A stretch of 64,000 nt of DNA from SZUA-36 sp963749115 (GTDB taxonomy: Bacteria > Pseudomonadota > Gammaproteobacteria > Xanthomonadales > SZUA-36), in NCBI GenBank assembly GCA_963749115.1, contig CAVVLP010000016.1:57626-121625 (forward strand), read 5' to 3'. This document shows, one piece after another, positions 27,666-36,508 of the stretch. A model generated the notes under the pieces. It did no database searches. It was given only the letters and a program-made list of their open reading frames with translations, and was not told the origin of the DNA. A program made the position numbers and the translations under genes. How positions within the stretch are numbered: the first letter of the stretch is position 1; each line of letters starts with the position of its first letter.

Positions 27666-29067
27666 GTGACCGAACCCTATTTGATACTCAATAAAGATAG
27701 TGTCCCTGTCAGCGGCAAGCAGGCAAGCTGTTTCAGCTTTTCAGGCTATCACTATGACCCCGCCAGTGGTGAGGCAACACTCACATACGACGTTGATGGC
27801 CGGATACTACATGAAAAAATCACCTTTCCATGGGCTCCCTGGCCCGTAGATGCATCACGACAGGCAGCATTTTTCCAGGCGCTGGAATTACTCCACCTGA
27901 TTGCCGGCATCAGTTATTACAAGGCAGGTCTGGCGACCCGTATTGATACCGGCGAAAGTAAGATCGACAGGAGTCATGGCTGCTTTCCTGAACGAGTTGT
28001 ATCTGCAAGGGCTGGCCGAGTTTGCATATATCAATAGGCTGGATTTGACCGGATTGATAGATTTTGAGGTCAATTCCTATGGCGCACCGGTGACAATGGA
28101 GCACTCCGGGGATGTTCTCTTATCTCACCCGCTTGATTTGCCCGAGCGGGCGTTGGTTGCCATGGGGGGTGGTAAGGACAGCCTGGTATGTCTGCAGATG
28201 CTGAGGGACGCAGGTGTAGAGGTTCAGCCAGTTTGTGTTGGTGGTTCCCGTCTTATTGGCGAAACAGTTAAGGTGACGAATCTGCCCCTGATACGGATTC
28301 AGCGCGAACTATCAAGCGAACTCACCGATATGAATGCAGGTGGCGCCTGGAATGGACACGTGCCCGTAACGGCCATCAACTCAGCGATTCTGATATGCGC
28401 CAGCCTGTTGTACGGCTATCGTTATGTCGTGTTTGCAAATGAGTCTTCAGCCAATGAAGCAACGCTGAAAGACGGGCAGGGCCGGGAAGTAAACCATCAG
28501 TACAGTAAGAGCCTGGCATTTGAACAAAACTTTGCTGCGGTGGTTGGACAACACGTCTCGCCCGATATCGAGTATTTTTCACTGCTACGGCCCTTCGGTG
28601 AAATTGCCATCACCCGGCGGTTCTCGGAAATGACTGAATTTCATGAAGTATTTTCGAGTTGTAACCGCAATTTTCATCAGGATGGCTCGCATATCACGGG
28701 TCGCTGGTGCCAGGACTGTCCCAAGTGCCGGTTTGCGGCCCTGGCGCTGGCACCATTTTTATCACCGCAGGCATTACTCGCCATTCAGGGTGCAGACTTG
28801 CTGGATCAGGAAAATCAATTACAGGGTTTCAAGGCCTTGTGCGGCTTGGGAGAGCACAAGCCATTTGAATGCGTTGGCAGTGTTGCAGAGAGCCGTGCCG
28901 CAATGAAGTGCCTGGCAAGCGATTCTCAATGGCAGGATAAATATATCGTCAGAGAGTTGGCTGAGTATTCGGAGATCAATCAGGCCGGTGTGCTTGAGTT
29001 ACAACCGGATTTTGAAGCGGCGCATTGTATACCTGCGGCAGTGATGGCCAGGTTAAATGCGTCTTAG
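27666..29067 (+). CDS. murL: UDP-MurNAc-L-Ala-L-Glu epimerase MurL, frame broken by +1 shift
   Basis: Epimerase that converts the L-Glu of UDP-MurNAc-L-Ala-L-Glu to D-Glu, working after MurD2. The first part (27666 to about 27985) has CFSFSGYHYDPASGEATLTY and FQALELLHLIAGISYYK; the second continues AAFLNELYLQGLAEF and the PP-loop-like ALVAMGGGKDSLVCLQML, with GRWCQDCPKCRFA near the C-terminus. One extra base near 27985 separates the two frames; skipping it gives about 466 residues. It overlaps murD2 by 11 bp, and this pairing is what defines the MurD2-MurL route. Confidence 0.85.
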
Positions 29068-30442
29068 CGAGATGGAAAATACCCGTGTCGCGATTCTCGG
29101 TATGGGCAGAGAAGGCCAGGCGGTATGGCGTCAGATTCGTCGGCGTTATCCATACAAACCACTGTGCCTGTTTTCAGAATCGGTGATTGACGAGGAGTTT
29201 GCGCGACAACTCAATCCATCGACCGATGAGATTCATATTGGACCGCTGAGTGTCACAGAGCTGAGCCAATTTGATTTGCTGGTTCGCTCTGCCGGAATCA
29301 GCATCTACCGCGATGAATTGGTGCAGCTTCGCTCAAAGGGTATGCAATTCACGACCGCATGTAATCTGTGGTTTGCAGAGAACCCCGAAGCAAAAACGAT
29401 CTGCATCAGCGGCACACTGGGTAAAAGCACAACCTCCTCGCTGATCGCACATTTACTTGGGCGGGCGGGGGTCAAGGCTTGTCTTGCCGGAAATATTGGC
29501 AGGCCGATGCTGGACTGTAAAGACGGGTCCGCAGACTGGTGGGTCATCGAGCTATCCAGCTACCAGATTTCTGATCTGGTGGCAAAACCGGATATTGCCG
29601 TGTTACTTAACATCCGTGAAGAACACCTGGACTGGCACCGGGGATTTGAAAACTATAAAGCAGACAAGATGAGGATTGTTCAATTGGCTTCTGACGGCAA
29701 GGTGATTGCCAATTTTTCTGATCAGGTGCTTAAAGAAAATTTACGCAATTACCCCGGTATCACCTGGTTTAATAAGACCGGCACCTGGCAGGCCGGCGCG
29801 ACCAGTGTTTTTCGCCAGTCCGGTACACCCGGTCAGCGGCGAGTTTCTGAACATGAACCTTCTGCGATCAGTCAAAATCACGTTGATGCGCCGGCCTCGT
29901 TACCTGGAGAGCACAATATGCAAAACCTGGCAGCGGCTTTGACAGTGCTTGACGTAATGGGTCTGGAGTGTCCCCGGCTTGACGAGGCGCTGTCATCTTT
30001 TAGCGGCCTGCCGCATCGTTTGCAGCATATTGGTGTAAAAAATGGCATTCGTTATGTCGATGATAGTATTTCAACTACACCGTTTTCGGTAGCGGCAGCC
30101 TTACAGACCATGGGCAATCACGACCTTGTCCTGTTACTTGGCGGGATGGACAGGGGACTGGATTGGAGTGGGTTTGCCACAGACGTGTCGGATCGTTTAC
30201 CCCATGCCATCATTACCATGCCGGATAATGGTCAGAGAATTCTTGATTGTTTGAAAGCTAAAGGTGTTGAACCTGATGGTGGTTTACACGCAACTAGCGG
30301 CTTAAAAGAAGCTGTAGTACTGGCAGAAAAACTGGTGCCGGAAAAGGGTTGTGTTTTGCTGTCCCCCGGGGCACCCAGTTTTCCGCACTTTCGGGATTAC
30401 GAGGACCGTGGTCGACAATTTGCGAGATATTCAGGATTTTAA
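29057..30442 (+). CDS. murD2: UDP-MurNAc-L-Ala--L-Glu ligase MurD2
   Basis: Mur-ligase-family ATP-dependent ligase. The 461-residue protein has the Mur P-loop SGTLGKSTTSSLIAHL near residue 118, NIREEHLDWHRGFENYKADK near residue 178 and the C-terminal domain with YVDDSISTTPFSVAAAL and LLSPGAPSFPHFRDYEDRG. The immediate partner murL identifies it as the L-Glu-adding MurD2 type rather than standard D-Glu MurD. The ATG at 29057 lies inside the 3' end of murL, giving coupled translation. The main mur/dcw operon is not in this window. Confidence 0.85.
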   Translation: MRLSEMENTRVAILGMGREGQAVWRQIRRRYPYKPLCLFSESVIDEEFARQLNPSTDEIHIGPLSVTELSQFDLLVRSAGISIYRDELVQLRSKGMQFTTACNLWFAENPEAKTICISGTLGKSTTSSLIAHLLGRAGVKACLAGNIGRPMLDCKDGSADWWVIELSSYQISDLVAKPDIAVLLNIREEHLDWHRGFENYKADKMRIVQLASDGKVIANFSDQVLKENLRNYPGITWFNKTGTWQAGATSVFRQSGTPGQRRVSEHEPSAISQNHVDAPASLPGEHNMQNLAAALTVLDVMGLECPRLDEALSSFSGLPHRLQHIGVKNGIRYVDDSISTTPFSVAAALQTMGNHDLVLLLGGMDRGLDWSGFATDVSDRLPHAIITMPDNGQRILDCLKAKGVEPDGGLHATSGLKEAVVLAEKLVPEKGCVLLSPGAPSFPHFRDYEDRGRQFARYSGF

Positions 30443-30487
30443 TAAGCGACCAGGCATTGAAAAATGACCTTCTCGCACCCATAAAAA

Positions 30488-30557
30488 AGGCCGCGGGACG
30501 AGGGTGAGGAGTGCATATACCCATTAGGCTGAGGGAGAGACCAATTGCCCGCGGCCT
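30488..30557. other. GC-rich inverted repeat with long loop upstream of cyclophilin gene
   Basis: AGGCCGCGGG (30488-30497) and CCCGCGGCCT (30548-30557) are perfect inverted repeats separated by 50 bases. Read on the minus strand the stem is followed by TTTTTT, as in a terminator, yet no minus-strand gene ends here. On the plus strand it could structure the murD2 3' end or the leader of the cyclophilin gene. A small RNA is possible but not shown. Confidence 0.4.
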
Positions 30558-30626
30558 CTGTGTAACATAGACATCTGCTTCGCGGAATTAGTTTCAAATA
30601 TTTTGTAAATTTTAGGGAGTTGTGAC

Positions 30627-31142
30627 ATGACTGATACATCCAACGAGATTTTGGCGGAAATGAATACCAGTAAAGGTGTTATCCATCTTCGTCTGTACCC
30701 GCAACACGCACCGGTAACGGTGGCCAACTTTGTCAACCTGGCAAAGCGGGGGTTTTATGACGGCCTCAGCTTCCACCGGGTAATTGATAATTTCATGATC
30801 CAGGGCGGTTGTCCGCTCGGTTCCGGTACGGGTGGACCTGGCTATAAGTTCGAGGATGAATGCACCCATGAGCTAAGACATGATGCGCCTGGCAAATTGT
30901 CAATGGCGAATGCCGGTCCTGGAACCAATGGCAGCCAGTTTTTTATTACCCATATAGAAACGCCCTGGCTGGACGGCAAACACACGGTTTTTGGCAGTGT
31001 CGTGTCGGCTGATGACCAGGCTGTTGTAAATGCCATTGCCGGCGAAGATGACCTTATCTCAGTCACCATAACGGGTGGTGATGATTTGCTTGAGCAGCAA
31101 TCAGATCGCGTATCTGACTGGAACGCAAAGCTGGATCGTTGA
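30627..31142 (+). CDS. Cyclophilin-type peptidyl-prolyl cis-trans isomerase
   Basis: Cytoplasmic PpiB-like isomerase of 171 residues with no signal peptide. The cyclophilin core is seen in GLSFHRVIDNFMIQGGCPLG near residue 50, GTGGPGYKFEDE, and LSMANAGPGTNGSQFFI near residue 92. It is preceded by GGGAGTTGTGAC as ribosome site. The gene is monocistronic and faces ispB. Confidence 0.95.
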   Translation: MTDTSNEILAEMNTSKGVIHLRLYPQHAPVTVANFVNLAKRGFYDGLSFHRVIDNFMIQGGCPLGSGTGGPGYKFEDECTHELRHDAPGKLSMANAGPGTNGSQFFITHIETPWLDGKHTVFGSVVSADDQAVVNAIAGEDDLISVTITGGDDLLEQQSDRVSDWNAKLDR

Positions 31143-31186
31143 TTTTTTACCCAGTGTAGTACTTACAATCGCAATCAATGATGAAT

Positions 31187-31208
31187 TGGCGGATACCCGG
31201 GTCCGCCA
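31187..31208 (+). terminator. Weak hairpin terminator between cyclophilin gene and ispB
   Basis: TGGCGGA (31187-31193) and TCCGCCA (31202-31208) form a 7-bp stem with an 8-base loop, followed on the plus strand by GTTTAATGG. The T-run is short, so termination would be weak. It lies between convergent genes. Confidence 0.35.
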
Positions 31209-31210
31209 GT

Positions 31211-32219
31211 TTAATGGTCGCGGTTAACACTGTAATCAGCCAGTTGTTCAAGTGCGGCACGCCAGGGTGATTCCGGCAGTATTCCGTATTGCCTGGCTCG
31301 CCTCAAGTGCATGCGCCCTTGCGATCTCCATTGCCGAGTTTATTGAATCCGTTTTTTCTATAATGGTAAGGACCGGGTTGATATCATCCGCACCGCCATT
31401 GCGTATGGCAGAATCAAGCAACTCCCGTTCATTCTCATCACAGCGTTCACGGGCAATAATCAGCGGTAAGGTCGGCTTGCCTTCTGCGAGGTCCTCACCG
31501 GCATTTTTCCCCATGGTGTTTGCCTCGCCGTTGTAATCAAGCACGTCGTCCGCAATCTGGAAAGCCGATCCAAGACGGTTGCCGTACTTCGCCATTGCCA
31601 GTTCAGTTTCAAGTGGTTTGTCGCTAATGATCGCAGCCAGTTTGCAGGCGGCCTCAAACAACTTGGCAGTTTTGTTTTCAATCACCTGCATGTAACGGAG
31701 TTGATTGACCTCGGGGTCACCCATGTTCAGAAGTTGTTGTACCTCACCTTCTGCAATGGTGTTGGTCGTGTCTGCCAGCACCTCCATGACCCGCATCGAA
31801 TCGAGCCCTACCATCATCTGGAAGCTTCGGGAGTAAAGAAAATCCCCCACCAGCACGCTGGCTGCGTTGCCCCACACTGCATGCGCGCTTTGCTGGCCGC
31901 GGCGCAGGTCGGACTCATCAACTACGTCATCATGTAAAAGTGTAGCGGTATGGATAAATTCAATGATGGCCGCCAGTGGTATGTGGTTCTGTCCCTGGTA
32001 ACCGCAGGCGTGGGCAGACAGGGTCAGCAGCATGGGCCGCAAACGCTTGCCACCGCTGGCCACAATATAATTGGCAATCTGGTTGATCAGGACCACGTCA
32101 GATTTCAAACTGTCCTGAATACAGGAATCCACGCGCTTCATATCAGCTGCGCTCAGCGAAATGATTTCTTCAAGCGGAGTCAGGATAACTTGTTGACTGG
32201 ATTCTGGGCTGAAAGTCAT
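31211..32219 (-). CDS. ispB: Octaprenyl/polyprenyl diphosphate synthase IspB, frame broken by +1 shift near the C-terminus
   Basis: Trans-prenyltransferase making the side chain of quinones. First aspartate-rich motif LLHDDVVDESDLRRGQQSAH (about residue 92) and second motif FQIADDVLDYNG (about residue 220) are intact. The frame diverges near 31300; skipping one base there replaces the odd tail IRNTAGITLACRT by ARQYGILPESPWRAALEQLA and a stop at 31211-31213, the normal family ending. Joined length is about 335 residues. It stands upstream of and divergent to the MFS gene; the usual rplU-rpmA-obgE neighbours are about 15 kb away in this window. Confidence 0.92.
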
Positions 32220-32345
32220 ACGGATGCTCTATTGTTTTAGCGATTATAGATGATTGTGGTACGGCTTTAACAATTCTTATGAATTATTACTGCATGCACC
32301 ATATACTGTGCGGCCATTCGGGATAAAAACTAAAGGATTTCACAT

Positions 32346-33512
32346 TTGTTTGGTCAATTAGATTCAGTTGAACTGCGCACAGGTTTGACGCTTACTGGTG
32401 TTATTGCCTTTCGGATGCTTGGTTTGTTCATGATTTTGCCGGTATTTATGTTGCTGTCGGCAGATATACCCGGTTTTAGTCCCGCCAAAGCCGGTCTCGC
32501 CGTTGGGATTTACGGTCTTACCCAGGCGGTATTGCAGCAACCATTTGGAAAACTGTCTGATCGATTCGGCCGCCGGCCTGTCATGCTTGTTGGTCTTGCT
32601 TTATTTGCTGCAGGCGGTGTTGTTGCGGCCCTGGCCGATTCCCTGGAAATGATGATTGCAGGACGGGCATTACAGGGTTGCGGTGCCATTGCCGGCGTGG
32701 CGCTGGCATTTGCTGCGGATCACACCCGTGTACAGAACCGAAGTGTGGTCATGGCCATTATTGGCATGGGTATTGGTGCTTCATTCCTGTTGTCGATGAT
32801 GATATCTGTGCCATTGTCCACGCTATTGGGGTTACGAGGTCTGTTTTGGTTGACCGCGGCACTGGGTGTGCTGGGGATGTTACTGGTCATAAGTCTGCCA
32901 TCGGAACATATCACCAAAGAAGAAGACCTACAGGAATCCGGGAGATCCGCCACTATCTGGTTGTTTGCGCTTTCGGTATTCTTTTTACATGCCGTCATGA
33001 CTTTACTTTTTGTAGTTTTACCAGGAATGCTGGTCAGGCAATTTGGTTTTGAACTGGAATATCACTGGCGGATATATGTCCCGTCGATGCTTGGCTCTGT
33101 GATACTTGTGTTTCCATTATTAAGACACATTACAGCCAGAAAAAAGGAAAAACACGCGATGCCGTTGGCTTTCCTGGTACTTGGCATTGCGCTGGGGTTG
33201 ATGTCTCTTGGTCAGTCTCTGGCTGCAATGATGGTGTTTGCCATGGCATTCTTCCTGGCGTTCAACCTGCTGGAAGCGGCGATGCCATCAGTGGTCAGTC
33301 AAATGAGCGGTACAGCCGGTCGCGGACGAAAAATGGGTCTATACACAACGTTCCAGTTTTTGGGTGCATTTGCAGGTGGACTGGGTGGTGGCTGGTTGTT
33401 GGGATCCAGCGGTAGCGTGGTGACTTTGAGTGTCGCAGGATTGCTTTGTACATCGTGGGCTGTGGCCATGCTTTTATGGTTGAGATCCACCGATAACAAA
33501 CAGCAGACCTGA
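32346..33512 (+). CDS. MFS transporter
   Basis: Major-facilitator protein of 388 residues with about 12 membrane helices. Motif A is seen as GKLSDRFGRRPVML between helices 2 and 3, and the first helix begins TGVIAFRMLGLFMILPVFML. It resembles the YajR-like drug-proton antiporter group but lacks the extra C-terminal domain. The start is a TTG at 32346 with AAAGGA about 8 bp upstream. It lies directly before ssb, an association seen widely in gammaproteobacteria (uvrA-MFS-ssb); here uvrA is about 10 kb away. The substrate is unknown. Confidence 0.85.
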   Translation: MFGQLDSVELRTGLTLTGVIAFRMLGLFMILPVFMLLSADIPGFSPAKAGLAVGIYGLTQAVLQQPFGKLSDRFGRRPVMLVGLALFAAGGVVAALADSLEMMIAGRALQGCGAIAGVALAFAADHTRVQNRSVVMAIIGMGIGASFLLSMMISVPLSTLLGLRGLFWLTAALGVLGMLLVISLPSEHITKEEDLQESGRSATIWLFALSVFFLHAVMTLLFVVLPGMLVRQFGFELEYHWRIYVPSMLGSVILVFPLLRHITARKKEKHAMPLAFLVLGIALGLMSLGQSLAAMMVFAMAFFLAFNLLEAAMPSVVSQMSGTAGRGRKMGLYTTFQFLGAFAGGLGGGWLLGSSGSVVTLSVAGLLCTSWAVAMLLWLRSTDNKQQT

Positions 33513-33548
33513 CCGTGTATGCTACACTGCAGGGTCTGAATTTGAACT

Positions 33549-33565
33549 GCGGAGCAGGGCTCCGC
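33549..33565 (+). promoter_or_regulatory. Leader hairpin before ssb ribosome site
   Basis: GCGGAGC-AGG-GCTCCGC is a perfect 7-bp stem with a 3-base loop placed 5 bp before the AGGAG ribosome site of ssb. It could stabilise the leader or modulate ssb translation. No function is shown. Confidence 0.35.
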
Positions 33566-33582
33566 ATAGCAGGAGAAACTAG

Positions 33583-34047
33583 ATGGCTAGAGGTGTAAAC
33601 AAAGTAATTCTGGTGGGTAATCTGGGTAGAGATCCGGAAATTAAATACACTGCCAGTGGTGCAGCAGTTGCAAATATTACCGTGGCGACTGCAGAAAGCT
33701 GGAACGATAAACAGACCGGTGAAAAAGTTGAAAAAACCGAGTGGCATCGGGTTGTGGCGTTCCAGCGTCTGGCTGAAATCATGGGTGAATACCTGAGAAA
33801 GGGCAGCCAGGTTTACATTGAGGGCAAACTTCAAACCCGTAAGTGGCAGGATCAAAGTGGTCAGGATCGTTATACGACTGAAATCGTAGCCAACGATATG
33901 CAGATGCTGGGTAGTCGTGGCGGTGATGCCGGTGGCCCATCCCAGGCTGGCGGCGGTGGCGGGTTCCGGAAAAACCCAGCACCACAACAGGCACCGGCCA
34001 AATCGGCCGCTGACGACGACTTTGCTGATGACGATATTCCTTTCTGA
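33583..34047 (+). CDS. ssb: Single-stranded DNA-binding protein SSB
   Basis: Binds ssDNA in replication, recombination and repair. The 154-residue protein begins MARGVNKVILVGNLGRDPEI (OB-fold), contains VEKTEWHRVVAFQRLAEI, then a Gly/Pro-rich linker, and ends in the acidic tip DDDFADDDIPF that docks partner proteins. AGGAG precedes the ATG. A short leader hairpin lies just upstream. Confidence 0.97.
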   Translation: MARGVNKVILVGNLGRDPEIKYTASGAAVANITVATAESWNDKQTGEKVEKTEWHRVVAFQRLAEIMGEYLRKGSQVYIEGKLQTRKWQDQSGQDRYTTEIVANDMQMLGSRGGDAGGPSQAGGGGGFRKNPAPQQAPAKSAADDDFADDDIPF

Positions 34048-34145
34048 GGGCCATAGAGTCTAAAGGGGCGTAAGTGTATTTTCGGTCTCGTGAGCTGAAT
34101 CTGTGAAATACAGGTTTTTCAGCACAGCTAAAGGTGATTTACTCG

Positions 34146-35036
34146 ATGGAAAAAAATAGAAAAGGCATTATCCTGGCAGGGGGTAGCGGTACGCGTTTGT
34201 ATCCTATTACCCGGGTAATCAGCAAACAGTTGCTGCCGGTGTATGACAAACCGATGATTTATTATCCGCTATCCACACTGATGCTGGCGGGAATCCGGGA
34301 AGTACTTGTTATAACAACACCACACGAGCAGACCCTTTTCAAGCAGTTGTTGGGAGATGGCAGCCAGTGGGGAATTGAAATTTCATTTGCCGTTCAGGAA
34401 AGTCCGGACGGTTTAGCGCAGGCCCTTATCATCGGCGAAGAGTTTCTGGCCGGTTGCCCTTCCTGCCTGATTCTTGGTGACAATATTTTCCACGGTGGCG
34501 GGCTTGTGGAGGTACTTTCCCGTAGCATGCAAAGAACCGAAGGCAGTACGATTTTCGGTTATTGGGTTCGTGACCCGGAGCGCTATGGCGTGGTTGAGTT
34601 TGATACCAGCAAGCGGGTACTAAGCCTGGAAGAAAAACCATCGCGCCCACGTTCGCACTACGCGGTGACCGGTCTGTATTTTTACGATGGTCGCGCCAGT
34701 CAGTTTGCCCGCGAATTGCAGCCCTCACCCAGGGGCGAGCTTGAAATTACCGATCTGAATCGTCGTTACCTGGAGGATGGCAGTCTGCATCTGGAATGCC
34801 TGGGTCGGGGTTATGCGTGGTTGGATACAGGTACACATGAGTCGTTGCAGCAGGCATCCAGTTTCATCGAAACCATCGAATCCCGACAGGGGCTCAAAGT
34901 TGCCTGTCTGGAAGAGGTCGCATTCCTGAAAGGCTGGATTGATAATAAACGCGTTCTTGAGTTGGCAGAACCACTTCGAAACAGTGGTTACGGTGATTAC
35001 CTCGTGCAATTACTGGAGCGGGGGCTGGACGATTGA
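34146..35036 (+). CDS. rfbA: Glucose-1-phosphate thymidylyltransferase RfbA/RmlA
   Basis: First enzyme of dTDP-L-rhamnose synthesis, making dTDP-glucose. KGIILAGGSGTRLYPITRVI is the nucleotidyltransferase signature, with LILGDNIFHGGGLVEVL and GYAWLDTGTHESLQQAS further on. I chose the ATG at 34146 with AAGGTGA seven bases before it; a GTG at 34134 is in frame but overlaps that ribosome site. It is about 296 residues and heads rfbA-rfbC-rfbD-manC. The dehydratase gene rfbB, needed between RfbA and RfbC, is absent from this operon. Confidence 0.95.
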   Translation: MEKNRKGIILAGGSGTRLYPITRVISKQLLPVYDKPMIYYPLSTLMLAGIREVLVITTPHEQTLFKQLLGDGSQWGIEISFAVQESPDGLAQALIIGEEFLAGCPSCLILGDNIFHGGGLVEVLSRSMQRTEGSTIFGYWVRDPERYGVVEFDTSKRVLSLEEKPSRPRSHYAVTGLYFYDGRASQFARELQPSPRGELEITDLNRRYLEDGSLHLECLGRGYAWLDTGTHESLQQASSFIETIESRQGLKVACLEEVAFLKGWIDNKRVLELAEPLRNSGYGDYLVQLLERGLDD

Positions 35037-35590
35037 GGGTTCTTGAAACCGGCCTCGACGGGGTTGTTCTTATTGAGCCCCGGGTGCATGGTGACCAGAG
35101 AGGCTTTTTTCAGGAACACTGGAAAGCCAGCACTTACAGCAAACATGGTTTACCCACTTCATTTGCGCAGGCCAATATTTCCCGGTCTGAGAAAGGTGTT
35201 TTAAGGGGTTTGCATTACCAGTACCTTCAGCCTCAGGGCAAACTGGTCTCCGTGTACGAAGGCCGGGTTTTTGATGTGGCCGTAGATATTCGTCCCGGTT
35301 CGGCGTCGTTTGGGCAATGGACAGGGTGTGAATTAAATGCGGAAAGTCATCGTCAAATGTATATCCCTGGAGGCTTTGCGCATGGTTTTATCGTACTCAG
35401 TGACAGTGCGCTGTTCCACTATTACTGCACGACCGAATATGCACCACAATACGAGCTTGCAATCGCCTGGAATGATCCGGATATCGGCATCAATTGGCCT
35501 TGTGAACCCGAGTCCCTGTCGGGTAAAGACCGCGATGCACCACGTTTGCATGAGATACCGATTGAACGTTTGCCACAGGGTGTGAATTGA
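35033..35590 (+). CDS. rfbC: dTDP-4-dehydrorhamnose 3,5-epimerase RfbC/RmlC
   Basis: Cupin epimerase, third step of dTDP-rhamnose synthesis. The 185-residue protein shows DQRGFFQEHWKASTY, FAQANISRSEKGVLRGLHYQ with the catalytic His, and QMYIPGGFAHGFIVLSD. The start is a TTG at 35033 forming a TTGA overlap with the rfbA stop, with GGAG upstream. It ends in a similar TTGA overlap with rfbD. Confidence 0.95.
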   Translation: MRVLETGLDGVVLIEPRVHGDQRGFFQEHWKASTYSKHGLPTSFAQANISRSEKGVLRGLHYQYLQPQGKLVSVYEGRVFDVAVDIRPGSASFGQWTGCELNAESHRQMYIPGGFAHGFIVLSDSALFHYYCTTEYAPQYELAIAWNDPDIGINWPCEPESLSGKDRDAPRLHEIPIERLPQGVN

Positions 35591-36504
35591 ATATTCTGCT
35601 AACGGGTGCTGCCGGGCAACTTGGAAGTGAACTGCTTCCAGTGCTATCCGCATTTGGCAGTGTCACTGCCACTGATCGCTGCAAACCGGCCTCAGCGCTT
35701 CCAAATTGGCTGGAACTGGACATCAGTAATGGCGGCAAGCTCGAGGCGCTTCTGAATCGTTCACAACCCGGGTTGATCGTCAATACGGCGGCTTACACGG
35801 CAGTCGATCAGGCCGAGGCTGATCCGGAAACGGCTTTTAATGTCAATTCCGAACTACCGGCGCGACTGGCAGCATGGGCAAAAAGAAACGATGCCCTCTT
35901 GATACATTATTCCACCGACTACGTTTTTGATGGCAAAGCTGACAGGCCTTACCTCGAGACCGATCTTCCAAATCCAATGGGCGTCTATGGAGACAGTAAA
36001 CTGGCAGGGGAGCGCGCCCTGGAAGAAGCAGCTTGTAAATACACCATCCTTAGAACCTCATGGGTGTATTCCTCTCATGGCAAGAATTTTGTACTGAGTA
36101 TGCTTGAACTGGCGCGCAAGGGCGTGTCTTTGAAGGTTGTGGACGACCAGCATGGTTGTCCGACCTGGGCGCGGAACCTGGCGCACGCCAGTGGCGCGGT
36201 GATTGAAGCCTGGCATGCAACCGGAGCAGACAAATGCAGTGGTATTTTTAACTACTGTGATGGGCGCAGTTTGAGCTGGTATGATTTCGCCCGTGAGATA
36301 TTCGATCTCGCGGCGGGAGCGGGGTTGCTGAATAGCCTACCGGGTCTGACACCGGTGTCGAGTGCAGAATTTCCCCAACCTGCAGAACGGCCTAAATGGT
36401 CAGTATTGGATACCAGCAGGATCACAGAAGTCTTTAATATACAGCCCGCCGATTTCGAGACTTCTATCAAGGCTGTCATTGATGAGATTAAGACAAGAGC
36501 ATAG
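35587..36504 (+). CDS. rfbD: dTDP-4-dehydrorhamnose reductase RfbD/RmlD
   Basis: NAD(P)H-dependent short-chain reductase completing dTDP-L-rhamnose. It starts MNILLTGAAGQLGSELLPVL (nucleotide-binding glycine motif), followed by NTAAYTAVDQAE, YSTDYVFDGKADRPYLETD and the catalytic Y-x3-K in GVYGDSKLAGE. It is 305 residues. The start is TTG at 35587 overlapping the rfbC stop, so rfbA-C-D are all translationally coupled. Confidence 0.95.
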   Translation: MNILLTGAAGQLGSELLPVLSAFGSVTATDRCKPASALPNWLELDISNGGKLEALLNRSQPGLIVNTAAYTAVDQAEADPETAFNVNSELPARLAAWAKRNDALLIHYSTDYVFDGKADRPYLETDLPNPMGVYGDSKLAGERALEEAACKYTILRTSWVYSSHGKNFVLSMLELARKGVSLKVVDDQHGCPTWARNLAHASGAVIEAWHATGADKCSGIFNYCDGRSLSWYDFAREIFDLAAGAGLLNSLPGLTPVSSAEFPQPAERPKWSVLDTSRITEVFNIQPADFETSIKAVIDEIKTRA

Positions 36505-36508
36505 ATTA

